Assembly: GCF_002222635.1 (NCBI RefSeq)
Contig: NZ_CP022415.1
Location: forward strand, 3,224,001-3,288,000
Length of the DNA: 64,000 nt
Direction of reading: 5' to 3'
DNA from: Pseudosulfitobacter pseudonitzschiae
Lineage (GTDB): Bacteria > Pseudomonadota > Alphaproteobacteria > Rhodobacterales > Rhodobacteraceae
Positions within the stretch are counted from its first letter, which is position 1. The number at the start of each line of letters is the position of its first letter. A program made the translations under genes and the position numbers. Positions 1-8,319 of the stretch are shown here, one piece after another. Below the pieces are notes generated by a model. The model worked only from the letters and a program-made list of their open reading frames with translations, searched no databases and was not told the origin of the DNA.

Positions 1-574
1 TTGAATCCATTTCCGATGTCACCCGCCGCGAATAGGCACCGATGAATATGATCGCAATCACCAGCGCGGTCCATTGGCCGAACACAAAGATGTCCGGTAT
101 GCGCAGAATGGCCCCCTGATCGGTGAGCAAGGGAAAGTGGTACTGTGACAGGATCGTCACCAGAACAATCGCGGTGCCACCTGTCATGATGGCCGACCGC
201 GCGGTCAGCACCGCGGCAGAGGTTGTCACCGGCCCCAACATCAACAGTGCAAAGGGGTTGTGCAGCCCGCCCGTCAGAAACAGCAATACCGCCAGTTGCA
301 GCAGGTCGAACATCACCATCATCAGGTTTTCGACTTCGCTAAGGCGTTTGTTTTCGGGAAAGACAAAGATCGCGATCAGATTGCCGATCACTGACACGCC
401 AATCACCAGATAGCACAGCCCCAGTTCAAGTTGCAGGCCATAAAGCCGCTGCGCCACGGTGATGGCTGTCAGCTGCCCGATGATCGCCACCCAGCGCAGC
501 AATATCAACGTCCGCAAGCGTATCCAGCTTGAACGCTGGGTGCGTGCCATCTGGTCAAGATCAGGTTGGGCCAT
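1..574 (-). CDS. regB: Sensor histidine kinase RegB/PrrB (N-terminal part, cut by window edge)
   Basis: Membrane redox-sensing histidine kinase that phosphorylates RegA in response to the respiratory/quinone state. Only the N-terminal 191 residues are in the window; the kinase core lies beyond position 1. The visible part has several hydrophobic segments (about residues 22-40, 52-72, 84-100, 112-142 and 165-182). It also has the motif GGLHNPF at about residues 102-108, which matches the conserved ubiquinone-binding heptad GGXXNPF of RegB. The ATG at 572-574 is chosen because it gives a short cytoplasmic N-terminus before the first membrane segment. It is transcribed divergently from senC, as in Rhodobacter. 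The identification is firm for the membrane domain; the redox-active cysteine of the kinase domain cannot be checked here. Confidence 0.93.
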   Translation of the reverse strand, partial: MAQPDLDQMARTQRSSWIRLRTLILLRWVAIIGQLTAITVAQRLYGLQLELGLCYLVIGVSVIGNLIAIFVFPENKRLSEVENLMMVMFDLLQLAVLLFLTGGLHNPFALLMLGPVTTSAAVLTARSAIMTGGTAIVLVTILSQYHFPLLTDQGAILRIPDIFVFGQWTALVIAIIFIGAYSRRVTSEMDS

Positions 575-668
575 TATGTCACGATGCTGTTCATTGTATT
601 TCGCACTAGGGCTACGTACCAGTGTTCCACGCAGCGCCAACAGGCGCAATCCTTAGCCGGAGGCCATC
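575..668. promoter_or_regulatory. Divergent regB / senC-regA intergenic region
   Basis: This 94-base gap separates the divergent regB and senC genes and must hold both promoters. A GGAGGCC Shine-Dalgarno stretch lies just before the senC ATG at 669. I could not identify convincing -35/-10 pairs or a RegA box by eye. In Rhodobacter the equivalent region carries regulatory sites, but that is knowledge of the family and is not read from this sequence. Confidence 0.4.
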
Positions 669-1286
669 ATGACCCGCCTTTTCTCCATTCTTGCTGCTGT
701 TGCGGTTGTTGCCGTGGTCGGCGGCACCTTTCTTTTTACCCGCATGGGTGCGGACGACCGGTTTGCCGAATGTCGCGGCAGTGCGGTTGCTGGCGGCGCA
801 GGCCAGATTGGCGGCCCTTTCGAGCTGGTGAATGGTAAGGGCGAGACGGTCACCGATAAGGATGTGATTACCGAACCGTCGCTAGTTTACTTTGGCTATA
901 CCTTCTGTCCTGACGTCTGCCCCTTTGATGTGGCCCGCAATTCCGATGCGCTGGACGTTTTGGCAGACAGGGGAATTTCAGCCGCGGGGGTATTCATCTC
1001 GATCGACCCTGCGCGCGATACGCCGGAAGTTGTGGGCGAATATGCCGATGCGATGCATGAAAAAATGATTGGTCTGACCGGATCCCCCGAACAGGTCAAA
1101 GCGGCAAGTCAGGCCTATAAAACTTACTACAAGGCGCATCCGGCTGATGATGATCTGTATCTGGTGGATCACTCGACGTTCACCTATCTGGTGCTGCCCG
1201 AAACGGGTTTTGTGGACTTTTTCCGACGCGAAGTGTCACCCGAAGAAATGGCCGACCGGGTGCAGTGCTTTGTTGATCACTCTTAG
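669..1286 (+). CDS. senC: SCO1/SenC/PrrC family copper-binding protein
   Basis: Membrane-anchored, periplasm-facing thioredoxin-fold protein of the SCO family, which helps deliver copper to cytochrome c oxidase and influences Reg signalling in phototrophic relatives. The 205-residue product has an N-terminal membrane anchor (about residues 4-24). The copper motif CPDVC lies at C80/C84, and the third copper ligand His is at about 168 in the sequence VDHST. All three ligands of the family are therefore present. A strong GGAGG precedes the start. It lies between divergent regB and co-directional regA, the standard Rhodobacterales arrangement. A PrrC-like thiol or signalling role is possible and cannot be separated from copper delivery by sequence. 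Confidence 0.95.
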   Translation: MTRLFSILAAVAVVAVVGGTFLFTRMGADDRFAECRGSAVAGGAGQIGGPFELVNGKGETVTDKDVITEPSLVYFGYTFCPDVCPFDVARNSDALDVLADRGISAAGVFISIDPARDTPEVVGEYADAMHEKMIGLTGSPEQVKAASQAYKTYYKAHPADDDLYLVDHSTFTYLVLPETGFVDFFRREVSPEEMADRVQCFVDHS

Positions 1287-1356
1287 GTGAGGTTTGACGC
1301 GGCCTGCCGCGCGCTACATAGTCACCGAAAAGGTTCTTAAATGCAGGAGAGACGGT

Positions 1357-1911
1357 ATGGCTGAGGTTAGCCCCGAGGATATCGGTGAAGACAAGTCGCT
1401 GCTGCTGGTGGACGATGACGAGCCTTTTCTGCGACGTCTGGCCAAAGCAATGGAAAAGCGCGGTTTCGAGATTGAAACCGCCGATTCCGTCGCTGCAGGA
1501 CGTGCCATCGCCACAGCCCGGCCACCCGCCTATGCGGTGGTCGATCTGCGTCTGGAGGATGGCAACGGTCTGGACATCGTCGAGGTGCTGCGTGAACGCC
1601 GCCCCGATGCGCGGGTTGTTGTATTGACCGGGTATGGCGCAATTGCCACTGCCGTTGCTGCGGTCAAGATCGGTGCCACCGACTATCTTTCGAAACCTGC
1701 GGATGCGACCGACATCACCAACGCCCTGTTGGCGCGCGGCGATGATCTGCCCCCACCCCCCGAAAACCCGATGAGCGCGGACCGTGTGCGTTGGGAGCAT
1801 ATCCAGCGGGTCTATGAATTGTGCGACCGCAATGTCAGCGAAACCGCGCGACGCCTGAACATGCACCGCCGGACGTTGCAGCGCATTCTGGCGAAACGCT
1901 CGCCGCGCTGA
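1357..1911 (+). CDS. regA: Redox response regulator RegA/PrrA
   Basis: Cytoplasmic DNA-binding response regulator, partner of RegB, controlling photosynthesis, respiration, carbon and nitrogen fixation genes in relatives. The 184-residue product has the same length as described RegA proteins. It has the acidic cluster VDDDEP near residues 18-23, phospho-acceptor Asp at residue 63 (VVDLRLEDG) and Lys of the SKPAD motif near 113. The four-proline hinge (PPPPENP) and a Fis-type helix-turn-helix at the C-terminus (SETARRLNMHRRTLQRIL) are also present. The ATG at 1357 has AGGAGAG just upstream and gives the known MAE N-terminus; an in-frame upstream extension to 1294 is rejected. It is probably co-transcribed with senC, with a 70-base gap. 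Confidence 0.97.
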   Translation: MAEVSPEDIGEDKSLLLVDDDEPFLRRLAKAMEKRGFEIETADSVAAGRAIATARPPAYAVVDLRLEDGNGLDIVEVLRERRPDARVVVLTGYGAIATAVAAVKIGATDYLSKPADATDITNALLARGDDLPPPPENPMSADRVRWEHIQRVYELCDRNVSETARRLNMHRRTLQRILAKRSPR

Positions 1912-1925
1912 TTGCCAGTGACGGG

Positions 1926-2414
1926 CTATTTCAGATCGAAGCGCTTGCTGATCTTGTTGACCACTTGACCGCTGTCCAGCTTTACGCCTTCGTCAATGGC
2001 CCAGTCGCGAAAGCCGCGGCTTTGGTAATAGGTCAGACCACCCTCGTTGTCGGCGCGGATGGTGGCGTTGATCCAGTCATAACCCAGATCCTTGGCCGCC
2101 TTGCGCGTCGCATCGAACAGCGCCGACCCGATACCCAGACCGGTGCGCCCCAATTGCACAAAGCTGGCAACATCGCAGGCTTGCGGTGGCAATTTCGCGT
2201 GCGGTGCGACCCATTGAAAGCCGACTACAGCCTCGGTGTCGTCCAGAGCCACCTGCCACGCCGAGCGGTCGGCATCGACAGTCATCCAGTCTTTCAGATC
2301 CGTTGCAGTCACCGGACGGGTCAGCGCAGTTGTCCCGCCCGTTTCAATGATCGCATTCAACAGATGCGCCATCGACGCGGCATCCAGCGCCGTGGCATGG
2401 CGCACGCGGATCAT
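1926..2414 (-). CDS. GNAT family N-acetyltransferase
   Basis: Predicted acetyl-CoA-dependent acetyltransferase of 162 residues; the substrate is unknown. The beginning (MIRVRHATALDAASMAHLLN) is a typical GNAT beta1-alpha1. The acetyl-CoA loop appears as QLGRTGLGIGSALF (about residues 107-120), and the C-terminal part contains the usual Asn-rich NEGGLTYYQSRGF segment. Its start codon overlaps the stop of the upstream HD-domain gene by four bases (ATGA), so the two are translationally coupled and probably act together. It is convergent with regA, with 14 bases between stops. Confidence 0.85.
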   Translation of the reverse strand: MIRVRHATALDAASMAHLLNAIIETGGTTALTRPVTATDLKDWMTVDADRSAWQVALDDTEAVVGFQWVAPHAKLPPQACDVASFVQLGRTGLGIGSALFDATRKAAKDLGYDWINATIRADNEGGLTYYQSRGFRDWAIDEGVKLDSGQVVNKISKRFDLK

Positions 2415-3019
2415 GGCAGTAGCCCCAGCAATTCGGTGTGACGCGCGGTAAACTCGGCGCGCGTCTCGACGGGAGGACGCAGGACAATCGACAGCCCGTC
2501 CATAAGCGTGGGATCAGGTTTGCCAAATATCTTGTCGGCTTCGGTCTTGGAAAAGCCCGCGATTTCCGTCGCCTCCATCCAAGCACTGACGGTATCGGCC
2601 TTTTTGATCTGCTTTTTCACGGCCACAGGCACCTTGGCTGGCAGTCCAAAGCGCAGATGCACTGCCGCCTCCAACCGTTCGTCCAGCACGCCATATCTTG
2701 GCCCGATGGCTGCCTTCACCGGCGAGATCATGTCGCCAATCACATATTCGGGCGCATCATGCAGCAACGCCGCCAGACGCCATTTCACAGGGGCGTTCGG
2801 GGCGATGCGGCCATAGATGGTTTCGACCAGCAATGAGTGCTCGGCGACCGAGTAAGCATAATCGCCCCGCGTCTGCCCGTTCCATCGCGCGACAAAGGCC
2901 AGTCCGTGCGCAATGTCCTCAATTTCGATGTCCACTGGGGTCGGATCCAGCAGGTCCAGACGCCGCCCCGAAAGCATCCTTTGCCAGGCTCTGGGTGCTG
3001 TCTTTGATGCGCGTGCCAT
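2411..3019 (-). CDS. HD-domain phosphohydrolase (YfbR-like)
   Basis: Metal-dependent phosphohydrolase of the HD superfamily, 202 residues. The HD signature is visible as AEHSLLV around residues 58-64, LLHDAPE around 86-92 and a downstream KKADT aspartate (about 140-144). This resembles the deoxynucleoside 5'-monophosphatase YfbR (AEHSLQV, HDASE). The segment GDMISPVK after the HD motif also resembles the YfbR GDLPTPVK region. A nucleotidase role is therefore likely but not proved. Coupled to the following GNAT gene by an ATGA overlap. Confidence 0.8.
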   Translation of the reverse strand: MARASKTAPRAWQRMLSGRRLDLLDPTPVDIEIEDIAHGLAFVARWNGQTRGDYAYSVAEHSLLVETIYGRIAPNAPVKWRLAALLHDAPEYVIGDMISPVKAAIGPRYGVLDERLEAAVHLRFGLPAKVPVAVKKQIKKADTVSAWMEATEIAGFSKTEADKIFGKPDPTLMDGLSIVLRPPVETRAEFTARHTELLGLLP

Positions 3020-3085
3020 GTAACCTCTTGCAAAAGAACGGAACCATTTCGTGCTTTTCGAGTTTTAACCTTGAAGGAGCATATC

Positions 3086-3376
3086 ATGAAACCCGTATTG
3101 ACCATCGCCGCACTGATTTTCTCGGTCTCGACCGCTTTGGCCGGTGGGGTCTGCATGTCCAGCGCTGAAATGGAAGCTTCGCTGGTGGACTGGTACGGTG
3201 AAACACCCGTTGCAGGCCAAGAAGCCAAAGACACCCAGCTGTGGGTATCCGAGCGGAATGGAACATGGTCGCTGGTGCAATATCTGCCCGACGGCAACAG
3301 CTGCGTTCTGGACTCTGGCAAGGACTGGAATAGCGATGGGGACGCTGGCGAATTGCTGGCGATGCTGACCGACTAA
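3086..3376 (+). CDS. Small secreted protein of unknown function
   Basis: Predicted 96-residue exported protein. The N-terminus (MKPVLTIAALIFSVSTALAGG) is a clear Sec signal peptide with probable cleavage after ALA. The mature part has two cysteines (GGVC and NSC) that could form a disulphide, and an acidic C-terminus (DWNSDGDAGELL). The ATG at 3086 is preferred over a TTG at 3071 because AAGGAG sits seven to twelve bases before it. It stands alone before ahcY with its own terminator. I do not recognise a characterised domain. Confidence 0.75.
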   Translation: MKPVLTIAALIFSVSTALAGGVCMSSAEMEASLVDWYGETPVAGQEAKDTQLWVSERNGTWSLVQYLPDGNSCVLDSGKDWNSDGDAGELLAMLTD

Positions 3377-3401
3377 GATCCACATTACATGACATTTCCC
3401 G

Positions 3402-3431
3402 ACCGGCCCGGCACCTGCTTGGCCGGTTTTG
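3402..3431 (+). terminator. Rho-independent terminator of the small secreted protein gene
   Basis: A 7-bp stem ACCGGCC (3402-3408) / GGCCGGT (3421-3427) with a 12-base loop is followed by TTTTGT on the + strand. It is positioned 25 bases after the stop of the 3086-3376 gene. Confidence 0.75.
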
Positions 3432-3528
3432 TCGTGCCCATACTAACTGCCCCCTCGTTCCTGCGGGGTTATGGATTGTTTCGTTAGGATCTGCCTGATA
3501 TGCGCTGAGCAAATTTCACAACACCCAC

Positions 3529-3538
3529 GAGGGCCCTC
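3529..3538. promoter_or_regulatory. Perfect palindrome abutting the ahcY start codon
   Basis: GAGGGCCCTC is a perfect 10-bp palindrome ending at the base before the ahcY ATG (3539). Its left half GAGGG is also the only visible Shine-Dalgarno candidate, so intermolecular pairing or protein binding could affect initiation. Function is inferred only. Confidence 0.35.
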
Positions 3539-4930
3539 ATGGCAAACGACTATATCGTCAAAGACATCGCACTGGCCGATTACGGACGCAAAGAACTGGA
3601 CATCGCCGAAACCGAAATGCCCGGGCTGATGGCCCTGCGCGAGGAATATGGCGAAAGCAAACCGTTGAAAGGGTCGCGCATTGTCGGGTCGCTGCACATG
3701 ACGATCCAGACCGCTGTGCTGATCGAAACGCTGGTGGCGCTGGGCGCTGACGTGCGTTGGGCTTCGTGCAACATCTTTTCGACCCAGGATCACGCTGCGG
3801 CGGCCATCGCGGCCAGCGGCGTGCCCGTTTTTGCGATCAAAGGCCAGTCGCTGGTCGAACATTGGGATTACCTCGACAAATCCTTTATGTTTGAAGAGGG
3901 TCCGAACCTGATCCTTGATGATGGCGGCGACGCCACGTTGTATATCCTTCTGGGTGCGCGCGTCGAACAGGGAGAGGACGAGCTGATCGCCATTCCCAAG
4001 TCAGAAGAAGAAGAAGCGATTTTTGCCCAGATCAAAAAACGCATGGCAGCCAACCCCGGTTGGTTCACCAAGATGCGCAGCCAGATTGTTGGCGTTTCCG
4101 AAGAAACCACGACGGGCGTTCACCGTCTGTATGATCTGAAAAAACGGGGCCAACTGCCCTTCCCTGCGATCAACGTGAATGACTCTGTGACCAAGTCGAA
4201 GTTCGACAATAAATACGGCTGCAAGGAATCGCTGGTCGATGGCATCCGCCGTGCCACCGACACTATGATGGCGGGCAAGGTCGCTGTCGTCATGGGCTAT
4301 GGCGACGTTGGCAAAGGTTCGGCCGCATCGCTGCGCGGCGCGGGTGCCCGTGTGAAAGTGACCGAAGTCGATCCAATCTGCGCCCTACAGGCAGCGATGG
4401 ATGGTTTCGAAGTTGTGCTGTTGGAAGACGTGGTTGCCGACGCAGATATCTTTATTACCACCACCGGCAACAAAGACGTAATCCGCATCGAGCACATGCG
4501 CGAGATGAAGGACATGGCGATCGTCGGCAACATCGGCCACTTTGACAACGAAATTCAGGTTGCCGCCCTGAAGAACCACAAGTGGACAAACATCAAAGAA
4601 CAGGTGGACATGATCGAGATGCCAAGCGGCAACCGTCTGATCCTGTTGTCCGAAGGCCGCTTGCTGAACCTTGGCAACGCCACGGGTCACCCGTCGTTCG
4701 TGATGTCCGCCAGCTTTACCAATCAGGTTCTGGCGCAGATGGAACTGTGGATGCGCGGCGATAACTACGAAAACGATGTTTATATCCTGCCCAAGCATTT
4801 GGATGAAAAAGTCGCCCGTTTGCACCTTGCGAAAATCGGCGTGAAGCTGACCAAGCTGGATGCAGAACAAGCAGCCTATATCGGCGTCGCCCCTGAGGGA
4901 CCGTTCAAGCCGGAACATTACCGCTACTGA
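3539..4930 (+). CDS. ahcY: Adenosylhomocysteinase (S-adenosylhomocysteine hydrolase)
   Basis: Hydrolyses S-adenosylhomocysteine to adenosine and homocysteine, removing the product inhibitor of methyltransferases. The 463-residue cytoplasmic enzyme has the NAD-binding motif GYGDVGKG (about residues 252-259). The Cys-containing [15 protein letters not shown] region (about 80-94), the [15 protein letters not shown] segment and the family C-terminal ending [12 protein letters not shown] are all present. The length matches alphaproteobacterial AhcY. It follows regA at a short distance, as in Rhodobacter. The leader from 3432 to 3538 has no S-adenosylhomocysteine riboswitch core that I can recognise. 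A strong terminator follows. Confidence 0.98.
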   Translation: MANDYIVKDIALADYGRKELDIAETEMPGLMALREEYGESKPLKGSRIVGSLHMTIQTAVLIETLVALGADVRWASCNIFSTQDHAAAAIAASGVPVFAIKGQSLVEHWDYLDKSFMFEEGPNLILDDGGDATLYILLGARVEQGEDELIAIPKSEEEEAIFAQIKKRMAANPGWFTKMRSQIVGVSEETTTGVHRLYDLKKRGQLPFPAINVNDSVTKSKFDNKYGCKESLVDGIRRATDTMMAGKVAVVMGYGDVGKGSAASLRGAGARVKVTEVDPICALQAAMDGFEVVLLEDVVADADIFITTTGNKDVIRIEHMREMKDMAIVGNIGHFDNEIQVAALKNHKWTNIKEQVDMIEMPSGNRLILLSEGRLLNLGNATGHPSFVMSASFTNQVLAQMELWMRGDNYENDVYILPKHLDEKVARLHLAKIGVKLTKLDAEQAAYIGVAPEGPFKPEHYRY

Positions 4931-4955
4931 TCTGCTTCGCAGGTTCGAGACAACG

Positions 4956-4987
4956 AAAAAGCCGCCCTGCCACCGGGCGGCTTTTTT
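4956..4987 (+). terminator. ahcY: Strong rho-independent terminator after ahcY
   Basis: Stem AAAAAGCCGCCC (4956-4967) pairs with GGGCGGCTTTTTT (4975-4987) around a 7-base loop and ends in a T6 run. The A-run on the other side lets it work for both strands, but the nearest leftward gene stops at 5094, so ahcY is the main user. Confidence 0.9.
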
Positions 4988-5093
4988 CGATATTAGTGGC
5001 ACGATAATTTATTCGCACTTACCGCAGCACATCACAGGGTGGCCTGCTTTCGGAACCTGCCCGTGCGTCGCAACGCTCTCATTGAAATGATTG

Positions 5094-5318
5094 TCAGTTC
5101 GGTATGGTCAGCAGAACTGTCAGAACCGATCCGACAACCACCAGTGCCACAACCCCGCCAAAGGCGATCATCAGCGTCTTGGGTGTCATGAGTATAGCGC
5201 CACCAGTGGCGTCCGGCTTTGGCACGGGGGCTGGCTTGGCCGTGCCCGCCAAGGCAGGTTGGCCATTCTTTGCCTCAAGCCGTTTCAGCCGTTCCTGAAA
5301 GCTGTTCGAAGTTGTCAT
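5094..5318 (-). CDS. Small tail-anchored membrane protein, unknown function
   Basis: Predicted 74-residue protein. The N-terminal half is hydrophilic with a short helical basic/acidic stretch (FQERLKRLEAKNG). A Pro/Ala linker (PAPVPKPDATGG) follows, then one C-terminal transmembrane helix at about residues 47-71. The ATG at 5318 is chosen because an 18-residue upstream extension has no hydrophobic or conserved character. The reading frame has normal codon use for this region. It lies downstream of hemY on the same strand, with 151 bases between. No family recognised. Confidence 0.55.
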   Translation of the reverse strand: MTTSNSFQERLKRLEAKNGQPALAGTAKPAPVPKPDATGGAILMTPKTLMIAFGGVVALVVVGSVLTVLLTIPN

Positions 5319-5469
5319 AGTGCATGCCTGTCGCAAGATTTGGTGATGACGCTCGCCGATGTTCAACACAAACGTGCCGCTAAAGTGCGACAGGAATACG
5401 GCAGGAATGGTCTGATTTTACGGAGACGTCAAAGGCCACAGAGTTTTCCACTGCGGCCATTGACGCATA

Positions 5470-6951
5470 TCAGGTCTGTTTCTGATCCGATACGGGGTCG
5501 TCCGCAGCGTCAGATTCCAACAACTCGGCATCCTCGATCATGTTCAGATCAGCCTTGGGGTCGGTCTGCGGCTCGGGGTTGCCGACGATCATCGGCAGCA
5601 TTCCAATGCTGCCTGGCATGGCAACTTCGGCCATCGGCGGCTTGATCCACGCCAGCGTGTCAAAGCTTTCGCAGTTCTCGCAGACGGGTTGCCAGTTTGC
5701 ATGGATGTGCAGGCAGTTCTCGCAGACCCACTGCGGCCCGCGTGGCACTGTCAGGGCACGGGTCAACCAGCCTTTGACCACATTGTCAGGGGCACCTTCC
5801 CCACGCTCGATTGCGGCCAGCAGGGTCGCGACACGCGCAGTCGGATCGGTTTCGAACAGATCGCCCAGATCGCGGCGCGCTTGCGGAAAATCCTCATTCG
5901 CGATGTGCAACTCGGCCAGCAGCATCCGCGTTTCAGAATGTTCGCGATGCAGCTTGGTCAGTGTCTGAAACCGTTTGAGCCGTGCAGCCGCGGTTTCCTC
6001 GGGTTCGATCGCGGCAAAGGTTGCAGCCAGATCGGGGTGCGGCGATGCCTCCCACGCTTTTTTCAGCACGCGGGTCGCGTATTTCTTGTTGCCCTGCTGG
6101 ATATAGCTTTGCGCGGCCATGACCGCAGCTGGGATCAGGTCGGGCGACAGGCGGTTGGCTTCGATTGCGGATTCACGGGCTTCGATGCTCTGGTCAGCCT
6201 TGAACACCTGCTTGGCCTCGGACAAGGCAAGCACGGCATCGCGACGCTTGTGAACGTCGCGGGGCAGCGCGCCTGCTTTCAACTTCGTGTGCAGTGTGGT
6301 GCGCGCGCCGGACCAATCCGAAGATTGTGCCTGCAGCTTTAACAGCACATCGCCCGTTTCCGTGTGGCGCGGTTTCAGCGCAAAGGCTTTCTTGGCCAGT
6401 TCCAGCGCCGTGGCGGTGTCCCCCTCGGCCAGTTTTTGCTTCATGATGCCGCGCACGCCGACAAAACGGGTCTGTTCGTTTTTCACCAATTTGCGATAGG
6501 TTTCCTCGGCCTTGCGACGGTCGCCCGACATTTCGGCGGCCTGCGCGGTCAGAAGGTCGGTCAGTTCGGGGCGCTTGAGGTATCTCTCGGCTTTGGCGGC
6601 CTTGGTCATCGCCAGGCGCCCTTCGCCAGACGCCAGCGCCATCATCCCCTCGGCCAGCGCGTCAAAGCCTTTACTTTGCCGGTTGCGGGCGAAATAGCGG
6701 GTGATGGCTGTCTCGTCTCCGTTCAGGAAATGCCAGACTGCAATCAAAGCGCCGACAATCTTGATCAGCAGCCAGACGGCCAGCACCAAAAGCACCAGCG
6801 CCATGACGGATTCGAGCGGTCCCAGCGTGAATTCGGTGCCTGCAACGACAACCTGAATACCCCCCTGACTTTCCAGCAGATATCCCGCGCCCAAGGCAAC
6901 GGCAGCGACGGCGCAAACGAACAGAATAATTTTAACCAGTGACCAGATCAT
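5470..6951 (-). CDS. hemY: HemY-type membrane TPR protein with C-terminal CxxC zinc-ribbon
   Basis: The 493-residue protein has two N-terminal transmembrane helices (about 4-24 and 44-66). A HemY_N region and a long alpha-helical tetratricopeptide array follow to about residue 380. Near residues 400-425 there are two CxxC pairs (CENC...CENC) arranged like a rubredoxin-type zinc ribbon. This is the haem-associated HemY of proteobacterial hem operons, not the unrelated protoporphyrinogen oxidase with the same symbol. It probably acts as an inner-membrane scaffold for late tetrapyrrole or envelope steps; the biochemical role is unclear. It lies 10 bases after mic60 and in the same direction as hemD. 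E. coli HemY lacks the metal ribbon as far as I recall, while LapB has one. Confidence 0.85.
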   Translation of the reverse strand: MIWSLVKIILFVCAVAAVALGAGYLLESQGGIQVVVAGTEFTLGPLESVMALVLLVLAVWLLIKIVGALIAVWHFLNGDETAITRYFARNRQSKGFDALAEGMMALASGEGRLAMTKAAKAERYLKRPELTDLLTAQAAEMSGDRRKAEETYRKLVKNEQTRFVGVRGIMKQKLAEGDTATALELAKKAFALKPRHTETGDVLLKLQAQSSDWSGARTTLHTKLKAGALPRDVHKRRDAVLALSEAKQVFKADQSIEARESAIEANRLSPDLIPAAVMAAQSYIQQGNKKYATRVLKKAWEASPHPDLAATFAAIEPEETAAARLKRFQTLTKLHREHSETRMLLAELHIANEDFPQARRDLGDLFETDPTARVATLLAAIERGEGAPDNVVKGWLTRALTVPRGPQWVCENCLHIHANWQPVCENCESFDTLAWIKPPMAEVAMPGSIGMLPMIVGNPEPQTDPKADLNMIEDAELLESDAADDPVSDQKQT

Positions 6952-6961
6952 GCGGGTCCCC

Positions 6962-8248
6962 TCAGTTTGCGGCCAAACGCTGAATCAGCGCTTCGGCGGC
7001 ATTCATGGCCTCAAGACGGGCCTGTGCGGCGTCCATCCAGGATTGCAGTTCTGCCTTGGCCGGATCAGGCAAGGTTTCGGCTTCGGCCAGCGCATCGGCA
7101 AGGTGCCCCTGTCGGGTGGCCTCTTCGACGCGCGACAGCACCGCATCGGGATCGGTGCCTTCGCGCGGTTGTACCGAACGTGCGCCAAGTTGACGCCGCA
7201 AGAACCCGCCAAACCCGCCGGTTTCGTCGGTGGCATTGGTGCGCGCCGCAGCCAGTGCAGCGCGCGCGGCGTCGGGCAGGGCTTGTTGTAGGTCGGGCAG
7301 CGGTGTCACGCCGTCATCCGCAACGCGCGAAAGCGCAACAGGAACGTCCACGTCGCTGTTGGCGGAAACATCGGCCAGAGCTGTCGCAAAGGGCGATCCG
7401 CTGTCCACAGCAGCCAGAACGCGGGTGGCTGCAGCGCGTGCCAGCGTTGTGCCCGCCGCCGCCGTGGCCGATTCTTGAATCAATCGGGCGTCTTTCAGCA
7501 ATTTGTCGATCTGTTCTTGCTGGGTCGCCATCTGATCGGTCAGCGCGGAAACATCAACGTTCGATGCGCCATCAGCGGGTGGCTGCGGACGCTGTTCCAA
7601 CGCGTCGGTCCGCGCCACCAGTTCCTCGACCGAGGCCGACAGGGTGTTCAACGTATCCGAGTTGTCGGTGGGTGCATCCGGTATCTGGCTGCGCAGTTCT
7701 TCGATCTCGTTGCGCAACTGGCTGACGGTTTGCCCCATCGCCTCTACGTTGGCCGCTGTCTCGGTGTTCTCGCCCGCGCTGCGCCAACTGGAAGGTAATA
7801 TGGGGTCGATTATCTGTGACTTACCCGCGACAAATCCAAGGCAGGCGGCAACCATGCCGCCCAGCACCAGTGGCCAGAAACCGCTGCTGGATCGCTCGGG
7901 CGCGACCGCGGGCATTGTTGAGGGCGCTGCGGGATATTCGTTGGGCGTTGGAGTTTCTTCTGGGGTGACGACCTCTTCCGGCGTGTCATCTTCCGCGGCA
8001 TCGTCATTCGGCGCAGTCACCTCTTCAGTTGCGATAATTTCGCCTGGCTCGCTCAGTTCAACGGGTTCGTCGGCACTGTCAGGTTGTGGCGTGTCGGCAA
8101 TCTCTGGCTCGTCCGATTTATCGGGCTCTGGCAGCCCAGCGTCTTTGTCCGGATCTGTGGCGGTCTTATCGTCGGCGTTCGCTTCGGTTGCGACCTTATC
8201 TTTGTCTTCCGCTGGACCAACACTTTCAGGAGACTTGGATTTCGCCAC
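6962..8248 (-). CDS. Mitofilin/Mic60-like inner-membrane protein (COG4223)
   Basis: A 428-residue protein with a very acidic, Pro/Thr-rich N-terminus (about 1-110). One transmembrane helix follows at about 122-142, then a coiled-coil region (about 160-260) and an Ala-rich helical C-terminus. This is the architecture of alphaproteobacterial Mic60, the bacterial relative of mitochondrial mitofilin that shapes intracytoplasmic membranes and bridges to the outer membrane. Gene position supports this: Mic60 homologues in Alphaproteobacteria sit between hemD and hemY, exactly as here. The start is a GTG at 8248 with GGAAGG seven bases upstream. Sequence conservation in this family is low, so the call relies on architecture and context. 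Confidence 0.82.
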   Translation of the reverse strand: MAKSKSPESVGPAEDKDKVATEANADDKTATDPDKDAGLPEPDKSDEPEIADTPQPDSADEPVELSEPGEIIATEEVTAPNDDAAEDDTPEEVVTPEETPTPNEYPAAPSTMPAVAPERSSSGFWPLVLGGMVAACLGFVAGKSQIIDPILPSSWRSAGENTETAANVEAMGQTVSQLRNEIEELRSQIPDAPTDNSDTLNTLSASVEELVARTDALEQRPQPPADGASNVDVSALTDQMATQQEQIDKLLKDARLIQESATAAAGTTLARAAATRVLAAVDSGSPFATALADVSANSDVDVPVALSRVADDGVTPLPDLQQALPDAARAALAAARTNATDETGGFGGFLRRQLGARSVQPREGTDPDAVLSRVEEATRQGHLADALAEAETLPDPAKAELQSWMDAAQARLEAMNAAEALIQRLAAN

Positions 8249-8319
8249 GATATTACCTTCCGATTCCCGAACGCTTGAACGCGCGCCCGTTTAAACTTAG
8301 CCGCCTCTCTTGGCATGCT

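Noticed and set aside
1294-1356. Upstream extension of regA
   Set aside because: The extra 21 codons have no RegA match, while the ATG at 1357 has a strong ribosome site and gives the known 184-residue length.
3432-3538. S-adenosylhomocysteine riboswitch before ahcY
   Set aside because: The leader is only about 100 bases and shows none of the conserved SAH-riboswitch core that I can recall; only a start-codon palindrome stands out.
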